Below, in pieces: positions 17,619 to 25,860 of a stretch of DNA of 45,488 bases. Both the position numbers and the translations under genes were made by a program. The notes under the pieces were generated by a model. It saw only the letters and a program-made list of their open reading frames with translations, searched no databases and was not told where the DNA came from. The stretch comes from a bacterium (GTDB lineage: Bacteria > JAJRZV01), in contig JAJRZV010000054.1 of the NCBI GenBank assembly GCA_024275095.1, forward strand, positions 1-45,488, read 5' to 3'. The stretch's first letter is position 1; each line of letters opens with the position of its first letter.

Positions 17619-18515
17619 TTATTTAAGGTGATCTTCTTTGATTTCCCCCAGAATCCGATTTCGATCATTTTGCCATTGCCTGTAATATTCTGGAAGTCGT
17701 GTCAGCACTTCCAAAAGGCCGGCACCTGCGAATAATGCTTTTGAAAGTCGTTTTTCCAGCATCGCACTTTTCACATGCTGAGCAAAGGTACGGACCGTTA
17801 AATAAAGATTTCTGCTGAAAGAACGGCTGGGATCTAAAAGATTGTATATGTATTGGGAACGTATGAGCATATTCTCACGGTAAGGAGCTCCCCGTTTGTG
17901 ATGTACCCGGCTACCGGGTACGATGACTGAGCGGTATCCCAAAAAGCTTGCCATCCTGCACAGGTGAATTTCTTCGTAGTACATAAAAAATCCTTCGTAA
18001 AACAAACCTGTCTTCAAAAACACATCCTTTTTCAAAAGTATGCACGAACCTTCAACCCAGGAAACTTCCACAGTTTTTTCTTCAGGAGCCAGACCTACCA
18101 TCTCTTTGGTCCACTCATTGGGTTGGTTATTGTCGTATTCAAGCTGGTACGGTCCGGCTATTCCCACGCAGGGATTCTTCAATGCTCCGATCAAACCCTC
18201 AAGCCAACCTTCTTCAAACCACAAATCCACGTTCAGCAGACCAATGTACTCAGCGCCTTCAGCCAGAGCAGTAAGAATTCCTTTGTTCATTCCTCCGGCA
18301 TAACCGAGGTTTCTCTCGTTAGTAATAATCCTGAGACCCGGGTAAAGGTCCTTCACGCGTTCAAGACTTCCATCTGTTGAAGCGTTATCTACGAAAATAA
18401 GGGATACACTTTTGGGGAGTGTGGCATTAAGTGTTTTGAAAAACCTGTCCAGCCACTCAAGTCCATTGTAATTGAGAATAACGAGATAAATTTTTTTCTT
18501 GTTCTTGTCAGGCAC
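17619..18515 (-). CDS. Family 2 glycosyltransferase
   Basis: Transfers a sugar from a nucleotide-sugar donor, probably in surface polysaccharide synthesis. About 298 residues with a GT-A fold: YLVILNYNGLEWL at the start, FVDNASTDGS for the nucleotide site, NERNLGYAGGMNKG, and LLNVDLWFEEGW as the metal-binding strand (NVD in place of DxD). The acceptor side has MYYEEIHLCRM and GSRVHHKRG. This matches the rhamnosyl/GT2 group. The start is unclear: GTG at 18515 has AGAGG upstream and is preferred; GTG at 18539 and 18524 are also open. It has no sugar-gene neighbour other than the unrelated glycosyltransferase far away at 44201. Confidence 0.85.
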   Translation of the reverse strand: MPDKNKKKIYLVILNYNGLEWLDRFFKTLNATLPKSVSLIFVDNASTDGSLERVKDLYPGLRIITNERNLGYAGGMNKGILTALAEGAEYIGLLNVDLWFEEGWLEGLIGALKNPCVGIAGPYQLEYDNNQPNEWTKEMVGLAPEEKTVEVSWVEGSCILLKKDVFLKTGLFYEGFFMYYEEIHLCRMASFLGYRSVIVPGSRVHHKRGAPYRENMLIRSQYIYNLLDPSRSFSRNLYLTVRTFAQHVKSAMLEKRLSKALFAGAGLLEVLTRLPEYYRQWQNDRNRILGEIKEDHLK

Positions 18516-18603
18516 CTGAGTCACCTCTGGGGTACACACTTTTCTATATTTTACTAAAAGTACGTCGGCGCATCTCTCCCATTATCCGGGTTAGAAAACA
18601 ACA

Positions 18604-18628
18604 AACGATTTGACGCTTCGTGATCGTT
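18604..18628 (-). terminator. Possible terminator after aconitase
   Basis: AACGAT and ATCGTT form a six-base stem with an inner ACG/CGT pair. On the minus strand a T-rich stretch (TTTGTTGTTTTC) overlaps and follows its 3' arm. It lies about 115 bases after the aconitase stop. The stem is short and the T-run is broken, so this is tentative. The rest of 18540-18742 shows nothing clear. Confidence 0.3.
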
Positions 18629-18742
18629 CATCACTTCTGCCCCACAAGTTTTAAATCAGCAAAAGGAAGACAGGTGAACTCCACACCATACAACCCGGAT
18701 TAAGGTAAATACCAAAAGTAACAAAAAGTAATAAAGCGTTCC

Positions 18743-21412
18743 CTACTTCTCAGCAGCCAGCCTTCTCAGCACATATTGGAGGATGCCTCCGTGAATAAAG
18801 TATTCCACTTCCACCTCGGTATCCAGGCGCGTAAGCACTGAAAACTCTATAGCAGAACCATTTTCTCTGACAGCCTTCACCTGCAGGGTCTTCTGAGGTG
18901 CTATGTCCTTGATACCGTAGATGTAAAACTCTTCACTTCCGTCAAGCCCCAAACTCTCCCATCCCTCTCCTTCCTGAAACTGAAGGGGAAGCACGCCCAG
19001 TCCCACAAGATTGCTGCGATGAATGCGTTCAAATGATTGAGCAAGAACAGCCCGGATACCGAGCAGTCTTGTCCCTTTGGCTGCCCAGTCACGCGATGAA
19101 CCTGTACCATACTCTTTACCTGCCAGCACAATGAGGGGCACCCCTTCCTCCAAGTATTTCATCGCTGCTTCGTACACAAACATTTCTTGCTTTTCAGGAA
19201 ACTTAATCGTGAATCCACCCTCCTTGGGAGCAACGAGCCTGTTTTTGATACGTACGTTAGCAAAGGTCCCCCGCATCATCACCTCGTGATTGCCCCGACG
19301 CGAACCATAGGTATTAAACTCCTCAGGTCTAACCCCCTTTTCGATCAGGTACCGGCCTGCTGGATAGTCTGACGGAATAGGTCCCGCGGGTGAAATGTGG
19401 TCGGTGGTTACAGTATCACCAAGTACCAAAAGAGACCGTGCATTTTCAACGTCCTGAGGCGATGGGACCTCAAGGGAAAGCCCTTCAAAAAACGGAGGCC
19501 TCTGGATATAGGTGGAGGCAGGGTCCCAGTGATAGGTCTCTCCCGTGGGTGCTTCCAGTGCCTGCCATCTTTCATCACCCTCAAGCACCTTACCGTACTT
19601 TTCAGTGAACATATCTGGCGAGAGAAGTCCATCAAGAATTTTCTGTATCTCCTCGCGCGAAGGCCATATATCTTTCAGATACACATCATTGCCGTGTTGA
19701 TCCTTGCCTATGGGTTCACTGGTGAGATCCAGATCTATTCGGCCAGCAAGCGCATAAGCAACCACAAGCATTGGAGAAGCAAGGTAATTGCCCCTTATGA
19801 GCGGGTGGATCCTGGCTTCAAAGTTACGATTGCCGGAGAGCACAGAGGTCACATAAAGACCTTTTTCTTTTACGGCTTTTTCAATCTCGGGAGCAATGGG
19901 TCCGCTGTTTCCGATGCATGTAGTACATCCATAGCCGGCTATATTGAAACCAAGTCTTTCCAGATACTCCAGAAGTCCTGCTTTCTTTAAATATGCCTCC
20001 ACCACACGCGAGCCTGGTGCAAGTGAGGTTTTTACATACGCAGGGATCTCCAGACCCTTCTCTACAGCCTTTTTGGCAACAAGACCAGCACCCACAACCA
20101 CGTAAGGATTGGAAGTATTGGTGCACGAGGTAATGGCTGCAATCACCACCGCACCGTCAGCAATTTCCACCTCTTTCCCATTGATGGAAATCCTTGCCGA
20201 ACGTTTATCGCTTCCATCCTGACGGGTGCCAAGAAACTCTACAAACGCTTTTTTCATTTCTTTCATGGGAATGCGGTCCTGTGGGCGGGACGGTCCTGCG
20301 AGAGAAGGTTCGACTGTGGACATATCCAGTTCCACAACTTCCGAATATTCAGGCTCTTCCTCTCCTGTGTAGTACAGCCTCTGTTCCTTGGCGTACCGCT
20401 CCACCAAGTCTGCTGCATCCTCACGCCCTGTCAGGCGCAAAAAGCGGACTGTCTCTTCATCAACAGGAAAAAATCCTGTGGTTGCCCCGTATTCGGGCGC
20501 CATATTGGCGAGTACTGCACGATCAGGCAAACTCATGGATTTCACTCCAGGCCCAAAATACTCAACAAATTTGCCCACCACCTTGTGCTTGCGCAGAAGT
20601 TGGGTAATGGTAAGTACCAGGTCGGTTGGAGTGACTCCTTCCGGAAGTTCCCCGTAGAGGCGAACACCCACCACCTGGGGAATGGCCATGTAATAGGGCT
20701 GGCCGAGCATCGTCGCTTCCGCTTCAATACCACCAACACCCCAACCAAGCACACCAATACCATTGATCATGGTGGTATGGGAGTCGGTTCCGATAAGGGT
20801 ATCGGGAAAGGCAACAGTCTCCCCCTTAACTTCCCGTGTCATAACAACACGTGCTAAATACTCTAAATTGATCTGATGAATAATGCCCGAACCCGGAGGA
20901 AAAATGCGCATGTTCTGAAAGGCTTTTTGTGCCCATTTGAGAAACACGTAACGCTCGCGGTTGCGCTCGTATTCTTTTTCCATATTCTTGTGTAGAGCAT
21001 CCGGTTCGCCGTAATGGTCTATCTGCACCGAATGGTCAATGATGAGATCTACGGGTATCAGCGGATTGATTTTCTGTGGAGACCCGCCCAGAGCTGCCAT
21101 GGCATCGCGCATGGCTGCCAGGTCCACCACGCCCGGCACGCCGGTGAAATCCTGCATAACCACACGCGCAGGATAGTAAGCAATCTCCCGCGGCTTATCA
21201 TACTTCTGTTTCCAGTTGGCGATTTCTTTCACATCTTCTTCTTTCACTATACGTCCGTCCATGTTGCGCAAGGCATTTTCCACCAGCACCCGAATGGTGA
21301 AAGGCAAACGTCCGATTTTTGCAATGCCCTGCTCCTCGAGATAAGGCAGGCTGTAAATGGCGTATTTTCTGCCGTTAACCTCGATGTACCGCTTTGCACC
21401 TTCCATGCCCAT
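18743..21412 (-). CDS. acnA: Aconitate hydratase, AcnA/IRP1 type
   Basis: Interconverts citrate and isocitrate in the TCA cycle through a 4Fe-4S cluster. The 889-residue length and the sequence fit the AcnA/IRP1 group. The cluster cysteines are seen in AITSCTNTSNPYV and GYGCTTCIGNSGP. Other active-site segments are PDTLIGTDSHTTMINGIGV, GTGSSRDWAAKG and the swivel-domain DTVTTDHISPAG. The ATG at 21412 is preceded by AAGGAGG nine bases upstream. It stands alone between a glycosyltransferase and an MFS gene, with its own promoter. It suggests at least a partial TCA cycle in the organism. Confidence 0.96.
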   Translation of the reverse strand: MGMEGAKRYIEVNGRKYAIYSLPYLEEQGIAKIGRLPFTIRVLVENALRNMDGRIVKEEDVKEIANWKQKYDKPREIAYYPARVVMQDFTGVPGVVDLAAMRDAMAALGGSPQKINPLIPVDLIIDHSVQIDHYGEPDALHKNMEKEYERNRERYVFLKWAQKAFQNMRIFPPGSGIIHQINLEYLARVVMTREVKGETVAFPDTLIGTDSHTTMINGIGVLGWGVGGIEAEATMLGQPYYMAIPQVVGVRLYGELPEGVTPTDLVLTITQLLRKHKVVGKFVEYFGPGVKSMSLPDRAVLANMAPEYGATTGFFPVDEETVRFLRLTGREDAADLVERYAKEQRLYYTGEEEPEYSEVVELDMSTVEPSLAGPSRPQDRIPMKEMKKAFVEFLGTRQDGSDKRSARISINGKEVEIADGAVVIAAITSCTNTSNPYVVVGAGLVAKKAVEKGLEIPAYVKTSLAPGSRVVEAYLKKAGLLEYLERLGFNIAGYGCTTCIGNSGPIAPEIEKAVKEKGLYVTSVLSGNRNFEARIHPLIRGNYLASPMLVVAYALAGRIDLDLTSEPIGKDQHGNDVYLKDIWPSREEIQKILDGLLSPDMFTEKYGKVLEGDERWQALEAPTGETYHWDPASTYIQRPPFFEGLSLEVPSPQDVENARSLLVLGDTVTTDHISPAGPIPSDYPAGRYLIEKGVRPEEFNTYGSRRGNHEVMMRGTFANVRIKNRLVAPKEGGFTIKFPEKQEMFVYEAAMKYLEEGVPLIVLAGKEYGTGSSRDWAAKGTRLLGIRAVLAQSFERIHRSNLVGLGVLPLQFQEGEGWESLGLDGSEEFYIYGIKDIAPQKTLQVKAVRENGSAIEFSVLTRLDTEVEVEYFIHGGILQYVLRRLAAEK

Positions 21413-21445
21413 GGCTGTTAACCTCCTTCAAGTAATGGGATTTTC

Positions 21446-21474
21446 ATTGTAAATAGTGCCTTCACAATGGGCAA
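21446..21474 (-). promoter_or_regulatory. Promoter of acnA
   Basis: Minus strand TTGCCC (21474-21469), 17 bases, TACAAT (21451-21446). The transcript would start about 27 bases before the ATG at 21412, with AAGGAGG inside the leader. Confidence 0.5.
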
Positions 21475-21524
21475 TGATTTTGAACAGCGCGAAAAGAGAG
21501 AAAAAGCAGGGCAAAATCACTCAT

Positions 21525-22670
21525 TCACTCTTCCATTCTTATCAAGAAAAAAGGCGCAATCACCGAAATGCCGCCTGCGATGAGAAAGGGTAGTCTGTAA
21601 CCACCGGCCTGGGCTACTGCTCCATAAAGAATAGCACCGATAAATGAAGCGGCAGTGATGACTGTTCTGAAAGCCCCCCATACGCCACCCACTTCCTGGG
21701 AAGGAAATATGCGAGAAGCCATTACCCGCATGGCCACGAAAATAAAAGCATCTCCCAGTTCATGTAAAAGCCTGAAACAGAGAATCCCGGAAAACCCCTG
21801 TGAAAGAGCCATGAAAATGTTTCCTGTCCCGGAAAGCATAAGCCCCAGAATGTAAAGCGAACGACCTTTCTTCAACTGTTCTCCCACCCTCCCGCCTGCA
21901 ATCCCACCTGCACCCAGAGAAAGCATGGCCAATCCCATAGCAAGGCCCATCTGTCCACCGGAAAGACCCACCTCCTTCATGAGAAAAAGCCCGAGCGCGC
22001 TTACTTCTGCTCCAAAATGCATGGTGTGAAGAAACATTGCACATGCCAGGAGCAGGAAAGCCCTGCTTCGTATGTGCTGCCTGTAAGAAGGCTTACCCAC
22101 CTGCACGTGGACGGAAGGCATGCACCAGAGGGTCAAACCTGCTGCGAGAATGCTGAACAGCGTAAGGCCTCCATACAATGAATGAAAACTCACACGCCCC
22201 ACGATATAACCCATGGTTACATACCCTAAGGCCATGCCCAAACCGCCGACACCCGTAAAGTAACCAAACGCCCGGAAGCGATTCCCTTCAGGTACTGACT
22301 TCAGAAAAAAAGCATCTGCACCCATGCGCGCAAGTGTGCTTCCCAGAGCTCCAAGAACATAAGCAGTCACAAGTAATAAAGGTGAAACAGCTCCTAACAA
22401 AAGCACAGGGAAAAAACAAAAAACTACAAAACCTGCAGATGTGATGGCTCGAACGGAAAATTTGTCAGTAACAACTCCTGCGGGACCTGAAAAAAGCAAT
22501 CCTGCAATGTAAAGTACGCTGGCTATGACACCGATCTGACTGCCAGTGTACCCCAGGGCCCCAAGATACACAGGCGTATAAACGAATACCGGATAAAACA
22601 CCCATACGAGAAAAGCCACGAGATATGCCCACGATAACGAAACAGAAAGGCCTTCAGCGGATGAGTTCAT
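21525..22670 (-). CDS. Major facilitator superfamily transporter
   Basis: A 381-residue inner-membrane protein with about twelve hydrophobic segments. The loop between helices 2 and 3 has GPAGVVTDKFSVRAI, a form of the MFS GxxxDRxGRR signature, and the middle loop around residues 195-205 is hydrophilic (GKPSYRQHIRSR). The second half repeats the pattern (GGIAGGRVGEQLKKGRS). The substrate cannot be told. The ATG at 22670 overlaps the end of prmA by 17 bases, so the two genes form an operon; the ribosome site would lie inside prmA. A TTG two codons upstream is less likely. Confidence 0.85.
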   Translation of the reverse strand: MNSSAEGLSVSLSWAYLVAFLVWVFYPVFVYTPVYLGALGYTGSQIGVIASVLYIAGLLFSGPAGVVTDKFSVRAITSAGFVVFCFFPVLLLGAVSPLLLVTAYVLGALGSTLARMGADAFFLKSVPEGNRFRAFGYFTGVGGLGMALGYVTMGYIVGRVSFHSLYGGLTLFSILAAGLTLWCMPSVHVQVGKPSYRQHIRSRAFLLLACAMFLHTMHFGAEVSALGLFLMKEVGLSGGQMGLAMGLAMLSLGAGGIAGGRVGEQLKKGRSLYILGLMLSGTGNIFMALSQGFSGILCFRLLHELGDAFIFVAMRVMASRIFPSQEVGGVWGAFRTVITAASFIGAILYGAVAQAGGYRLPFLIAGGISVIAPFFLIRMEE

Positions 22671-23550
22671 ACGCAAGCCATCCCTGTGGAGAAATCCTCC
22701 GCTGAATTATCCGGAGTTGACCCTGAAAATACTTTTCCAGGGGAGGCTCTTCACCTTTCATTATTCCTGTAATAAAGAGGCGACCACCTGGTCTTGTAAG
22801 CTCTGCCAGAGCATCAAAAACACGGAGCAAAACAGGCGTAAGCATATTGGCCAGCACAATATCGAAAGAACCTTTTACGTGCTCTACTCCTGCACATGCA
22901 ATTTTCACTTGGTTTTCAACACCGTTGAGGTGAACATTAAATCTGGCCACGTGCACAGCCCTTGGTTCTACATCCACACCCACAACTTTCCTCGCTCCCA
23001 GGGACACTGCGGCTACAGAGAGGATGCCTGTACCACAACCCGCATCCAACACACGACTATTGTGGAAAAGACCAGAGTTTTCATCCATCCAGCTCATAAC
23101 CAGTTGTGTTGTCTCATGAGCGCCATTTCCAAAAGCAATGCCTGGTAGCAACGCGATTTTACCTGTTGTGACATCGGGGGATTCCCATGGAGGAACGAGT
23201 AAAAATCGCTCACCTATTCTGCGCCCGGGGTGATTTTCATGATGATGAGTAACATCTTTCTCTTTCACTACCCGTACAGAAACGGTGCCAGCCGGGATCT
23301 TTTCCCTCAAATACTTTACAGTTTCCTTTGATGTAAGGGGGAAATACCCGTAAATCACGGGCTTTTCTTCAGGCGAAATAAAATCCGGATGAAAACACAA
23401 TCCCTTCTTCTCTTCGAGGTATACTCCCTGTGATCCTGCACTCAACAACAGCAACGCGATCTCCACAGGATGAGCAGAATAATCCCTCACCCCTACTTCT
23501 AACCACTCCCCCTGCCCCTTCTCTTTCAATGGACTCGTGAACTTTTTCAC
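22654..23550 (-). CDS. prmA: Ribosomal protein L11 methyltransferase
   Basis: Methylates lysines and the N-terminus of ribosomal protein L11 with SAM. The 298-residue protein has the N-terminal L11-binding part and a class I methyltransferase domain. Key motifs are PGIAFGNGAHETT (PrmA has PGxAFGTGxHxTT), LDAGCGTGILSVAA for SAM binding, GVDVEP, and the NMLTPVL motif (PrmA: NILxxPL). The Thr in FGTG is Asn here. The GTG at 23550 follows a GGGGGAAG stretch. The MFS gene overlaps its end. No dnaJ or tRNA modification genes, its common neighbours, are adjacent. Confidence 0.88.
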   Translation of the reverse strand: MKKFTSPLKEKGQGEWLEVGVRDYSAHPVEIALLLLSAGSQGVYLEEKKGLCFHPDFISPEEKPVIYGYFPLTSKETVKYLREKIPAGTVSVRVVKEKDVTHHHENHPGRRIGERFLLVPPWESPDVTTGKIALLPGIAFGNGAHETTQLVMSWMDENSGLFHNSRVLDAGCGTGILSVAAVSLGARKVVGVDVEPRAVHVARFNVHLNGVENQVKIACAGVEHVKGSFDIVLANMLTPVLLRVFDALAELTRPGGRLFITGIMKGEEPPLEKYFQGQLRIIQRRISPQGWLAYELIR

Positions 23551-23812
23551 CTTCCCCCGCCAGAGTCATTGTAATACATATGACAGGACAAGATGCAACA
23601 AATAGCGAAATTAATGCCAGAGCATCTGAGTGCACATAAAAAGAAGTGGCGTCCTGGTCAGACATTGCAAAAAACGACATGAGAAACCAGGCATCCACGC
23701 GCAAACATCCGCCGGTATTTAAAAAAGTTCTCAAAAAACGCTTGCTTTTTACATAACTTCTCAAACCAGCACTTCTGTCCTATAAAAACCGTAAAACATA
23801 CCCCAATTTTTC

Positions 23813-23841
23813 TTGACTTGAACCAGCTCGATTGCTAAAAG
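23813..23841 (+). promoter_or_regulatory. Promoter of the SCP2-domain gene
   Basis: TTGACT (23813-23818), 17 bases, TAAAAG (23836-23841), with TG one base before the -10 box (extended -10). The start point would be near 23848, inside the palindrome at 23847-23866. Confidence 0.5.
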
Positions 23842-23846
23842 TGAAA

Positions 23847-23866
23847 TTGACTGACTGTTCAATCAA
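23847..23866 (+). promoter_or_regulatory. TetR-like operator palindrome on the SCP2 promoter
   Basis: TTGACTGAC-TG-TTCAATCAA is a 20-base pseudo-palindrome; the half-sites agree at seven of nine positions. The form TTGACTGAC...TCAA resembles sites of TetR-family repressors of acyl-CoA metabolism. It covers the expected transcription start, so a bound repressor would block initiation. No TetR gene lies in this window. Confidence 0.4.
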
Positions 23867-23891
23867 TAAAACCTTAATAGGAGGTGGTGCC

Positions 23892-24227
23892 ATGGCAGAC
23901 CTCACGCCGAGGAAAGTTTTTGAGGAGATCATCCCGGAGCGGATGAAGGAGAACCCGGACCTCGCCAAGTCCATCAATGCCACTTACAAATTCGTGGTTA
24001 CTGGCGAAGGCGGAGGTACCTGGGTGGTGGATCTCACAAAAGAGCCTCCAGAAGTCAGAGAAGAAGACACTGACGCTAACTGCACAATCACCATTGCAGC
24101 TGAAGATTTCGTCGCAATGCTGGAAGGCAAACTGGATGGCCAGATGGCCTTCATGACCGGCAAACTGAAAATTGCAGGCGATATGAGTCTGGCAATGAAA
24201 CTCGGACAGATCCTGAAAAGAGGTTAA
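23892..24227 (+). CDS. SCP2 sterol-binding domain protein
   Basis: A 111-residue single-domain protein of the SCP2 sterol carrier family, which forms a hydrophobic tunnel for lipids and acyl-CoAs. Typical features are ATYKFVVTGEGGGTWVVDL, DANCTITIAAEDFVAMLEGKL and MTGKLKIAGDMSLAMKLGQIL. The ATG at 23892 has AGGAGG seven bases ahead; the frame is open further upstream but through the promoter. The next gene, a racemase for 2-methyl-acyl-CoA, suggests a joint role in branched fatty acyl metabolism, as in peroxisomal SCP2 with AMACR. That link is inference. A hairpin follows the stop codon. Confidence 0.88.
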   Translation: MADLTPRKVFEEIIPERMKENPDLAKSINATYKFVVTGEGGGTWVVDLTKEPPEVREEDTDANCTITIAAEDFVAMLEGKLDGQMAFMTGKLKIAGDMSLAMKLGQILKRG

Positions 24228-24240
24228 TGCTACCATTTGA

Positions 24241-24275
24241 AGGGGCGGTGGTTATTCCGCCCCTCTTCATCCTCT
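24241..24275 (+). terminator. Possible terminator or attenuator after the SCP2 gene
   Basis: AGGGGCGG (24241-24248) pairs with CCGCCCCT (24257-24264) across an eight-base loop. The following bases are pyrimidine-rich but not a clean T-run, so termination may be partial and let the racemase gene be read. Confidence 0.5.
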
Positions 24276-24311
24276 CTTTCTGTAACAATTCAGTACAGGG
24301 TTATAAGTCCA

Positions 24312-25490
24312 GTGTTAAAAGGAATTCGCATTCTTGACTTCACCCGGCTTCTCCCGGGGCCCTATGCCACACTCATACTCAGGGCCATGGGAGCGGAGGT
24401 TATTAAAATTGAAGACCCCCGCACGGGCGATTATATGCGATGGATGCCTCCGCAGGCCAAACGCTACAGTGTCATATTTGATCTCCTCAACAGGGGCAAA
24501 AAAAGCATCTGCCTGGACCTGAAACACCCAAAAGCTCGAGAAATTATTGAAAAACTTGTGCACTCTGCCCACGCCCTCATGGAACAATTCAGGCCAGGGG
24601 TCATGGACAGACTGGGACTGGGTTATGCTCACCTTTCCAGCATCAATCCCTCCCTGGTCTACTGCTCCATAAGTGGATTCGGGCAATCAGGTCCCCTGGC
24701 AGAGAAGGCAGGACATGACCTTAATTACATTGCACTCGCAGGTATCCTGCAGGTCAATGCAAATGGAAATGATCATCCGGTATTACCACCTGTTCAAATG
24801 GCTGACCTCACAGGAGGACTTTTTGCAGCACTCGGCGTACTGGGCGGAATCATTGAAGCGCAGCGTACAGGAAAAGGTCGGTATCTGGACGTGGCAATGA
24901 TGGAAACAGCTCTCGCATTCATGGCGCACCATCTGGCAGTATCAGCTCTCACAGGTGACAACCTGAAACCCCGGGGCATGGAACTTACAGGATCAGTTGT
25001 GTGTTATAACGTATACCGCACAAAAGACGACCGCTTTATCACCCTTGCAGCCTTGGAGCCGAAATTCTGGAAAGAATTCATCGAGGCCACGGGTGCCCGA
25101 GAACTTGCAGGAGAACAGTTCGCACCTGCACGCGATGGTGAAGAAGCTTACGAAAAAGTAAAAGCACTGTTTGCATCACGCACACTTAAAGAGTGGGAGG
25201 AACTTTTCCAAAAATTCGATGCCTGCGTGGCACCTTCACGCACACTTCAGGAAGTGCTCAACTGCCCTCATCTTTCAGAACGCGGTATGTTCCAAGCATG
25301 CGCGGCAGAAGAGGGAGTGACCTGCACGTTTCCTGTCATTCCCCCGGCCACACCCGAGGAATACCGCAAACTTGCTCCAGCACCTCATCCAGGTCAGCAC
25401 ACGCGTGAAATACTCCTGGAACTTGGATATAATGAAGTCCAAATTCAGGAGTTTGAGGGGGAGGGTTTAATTAAAAATGGGCAGACCTAA
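24312..25490 (+). CDS. Alpha-methylacyl-CoA racemase / CoA-transferase family III (CaiB/BaiF)
   Basis: A 392-residue member of the CaiB/BaiF fold. The N-terminal segment LDFTRLLPGPYAT and AEVIKIEDP are typical. His 135 in AGHDLNYIALAG and Asp 165 in MADLTGG match the catalytic His and Asp of alpha-methylacyl-CoA racemase, which inverts the 2-methyl centre of branched acyl-CoAs so that beta-oxidation can proceed. A CoA-transferase role cannot be excluded. GTG at 24312 is chosen because homology begins there; the frame is open back to 24237, and the ribosome site is weak. The receiver gene overlaps its end by 14 bases. Confidence 0.86.
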   Translation: MLKGIRILDFTRLLPGPYATLILRAMGAEVIKIEDPRTGDYMRWMPPQAKRYSVIFDLLNRGKKSICLDLKHPKAREIIEKLVHSAHALMEQFRPGVMDRLGLGYAHLSSINPSLVYCSISGFGQSGPLAEKAGHDLNYIALAGILQVNANGNDHPVLPPVQMADLTGGLFAALGVLGGIIEAQRTGKGRYLDVAMMETALAFMAHHLAVSALTGDNLKPRGMELTGSVVCYNVYRTKDDRFITLAALEPKFWKEFIEATGARELAGEQFAPARDGEEAYEKVKALFASRTLKEWEELFQKFDACVAPSRTLQEVLNCPHLSERGMFQACAAEEGVTCTFPVIPPATPEEYRKLAPAPHPGQHTREILLELGYNEVQIQEFEGEGLIKNGQT

Positions 25491-25860
25491 GGTACTCATA
25501 GTAGACGATAACCCTTCGGTTGTTACCCAGGAAAAGCAGATGTTGTCGGATTTCAACTTCGATATTATTACCGCCGCTGATGGAACCGAAGCTATCAAAA
25601 AGGTTACCACGGAAAAACCATTTCTCGTGCTTCTTGACCTCATTCTCCCAAAAATCAACGGAGACGCTGTGTGTAAATACATTAAAGAACATCCCGAACT
25701 TCACGATACGGCGGTAATCATCGTCACATCAAAAGATGATCCTAACTATCTTGAAAGATGCTTTCGTTCTGGATGTGATGCCTATGTTGTCAAACCTCTT
25801 CATAAAGACGATCTGAACAAAAAAATACGAATTATCATGCAGGAAAAGGGTCTCGATTGA
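25477..25860 (+). CDS. Stand-alone receiver-domain response regulator
   Basis: A 127-residue CheY-like protein with no output domain. The acidic pair is Asp 10-Asp 11 (LIVDDNP), the phosphoacceptor is Asp 54 (LLDLILP), Thr or Ser lies in VTSKDD, and the conserved Lys is in YVVKPLHKDD. It probably passes phosphate or docks on a partner. No histidine kinase is nearby. Its start lies inside the racemase gene and its TGA overlaps the TTG start of the M20 gene (TTGA), so the three are a transcription unit. Its regulatory target cannot be told from this context. Confidence 0.92.
   Translation: MGRPKVLIVDDNPSVVTQEKQMLSDFNFDIITAADGTEAIKKVTTEKPFLVLLDLILPKINGDAVCKYIKEHPELHDTAVIIVTSKDDPNYLERCFRSGCDAYVVKPLHKDDLNKKIRIIMQEKGLD

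Larger units (their letters stand above)
23551..23891. other. Divergent intergenic region prmA / SCP2 gene
   Basis: The right half holds the SCP2 promoter and its palindrome. The left half holds a minus-strand TACAAT-like box near 23575, a possible -10 of prmA, without a clear -35. No RNA gene or repeat is visible in the remainder. Confidence 0.4.

Noticed and set aside
23369-23764. 131-codon minus-strand frame upstream of and overlapping prmA
   Set aside because: Half of it is out-of-frame prmA; the remainder has no start signal or homology.
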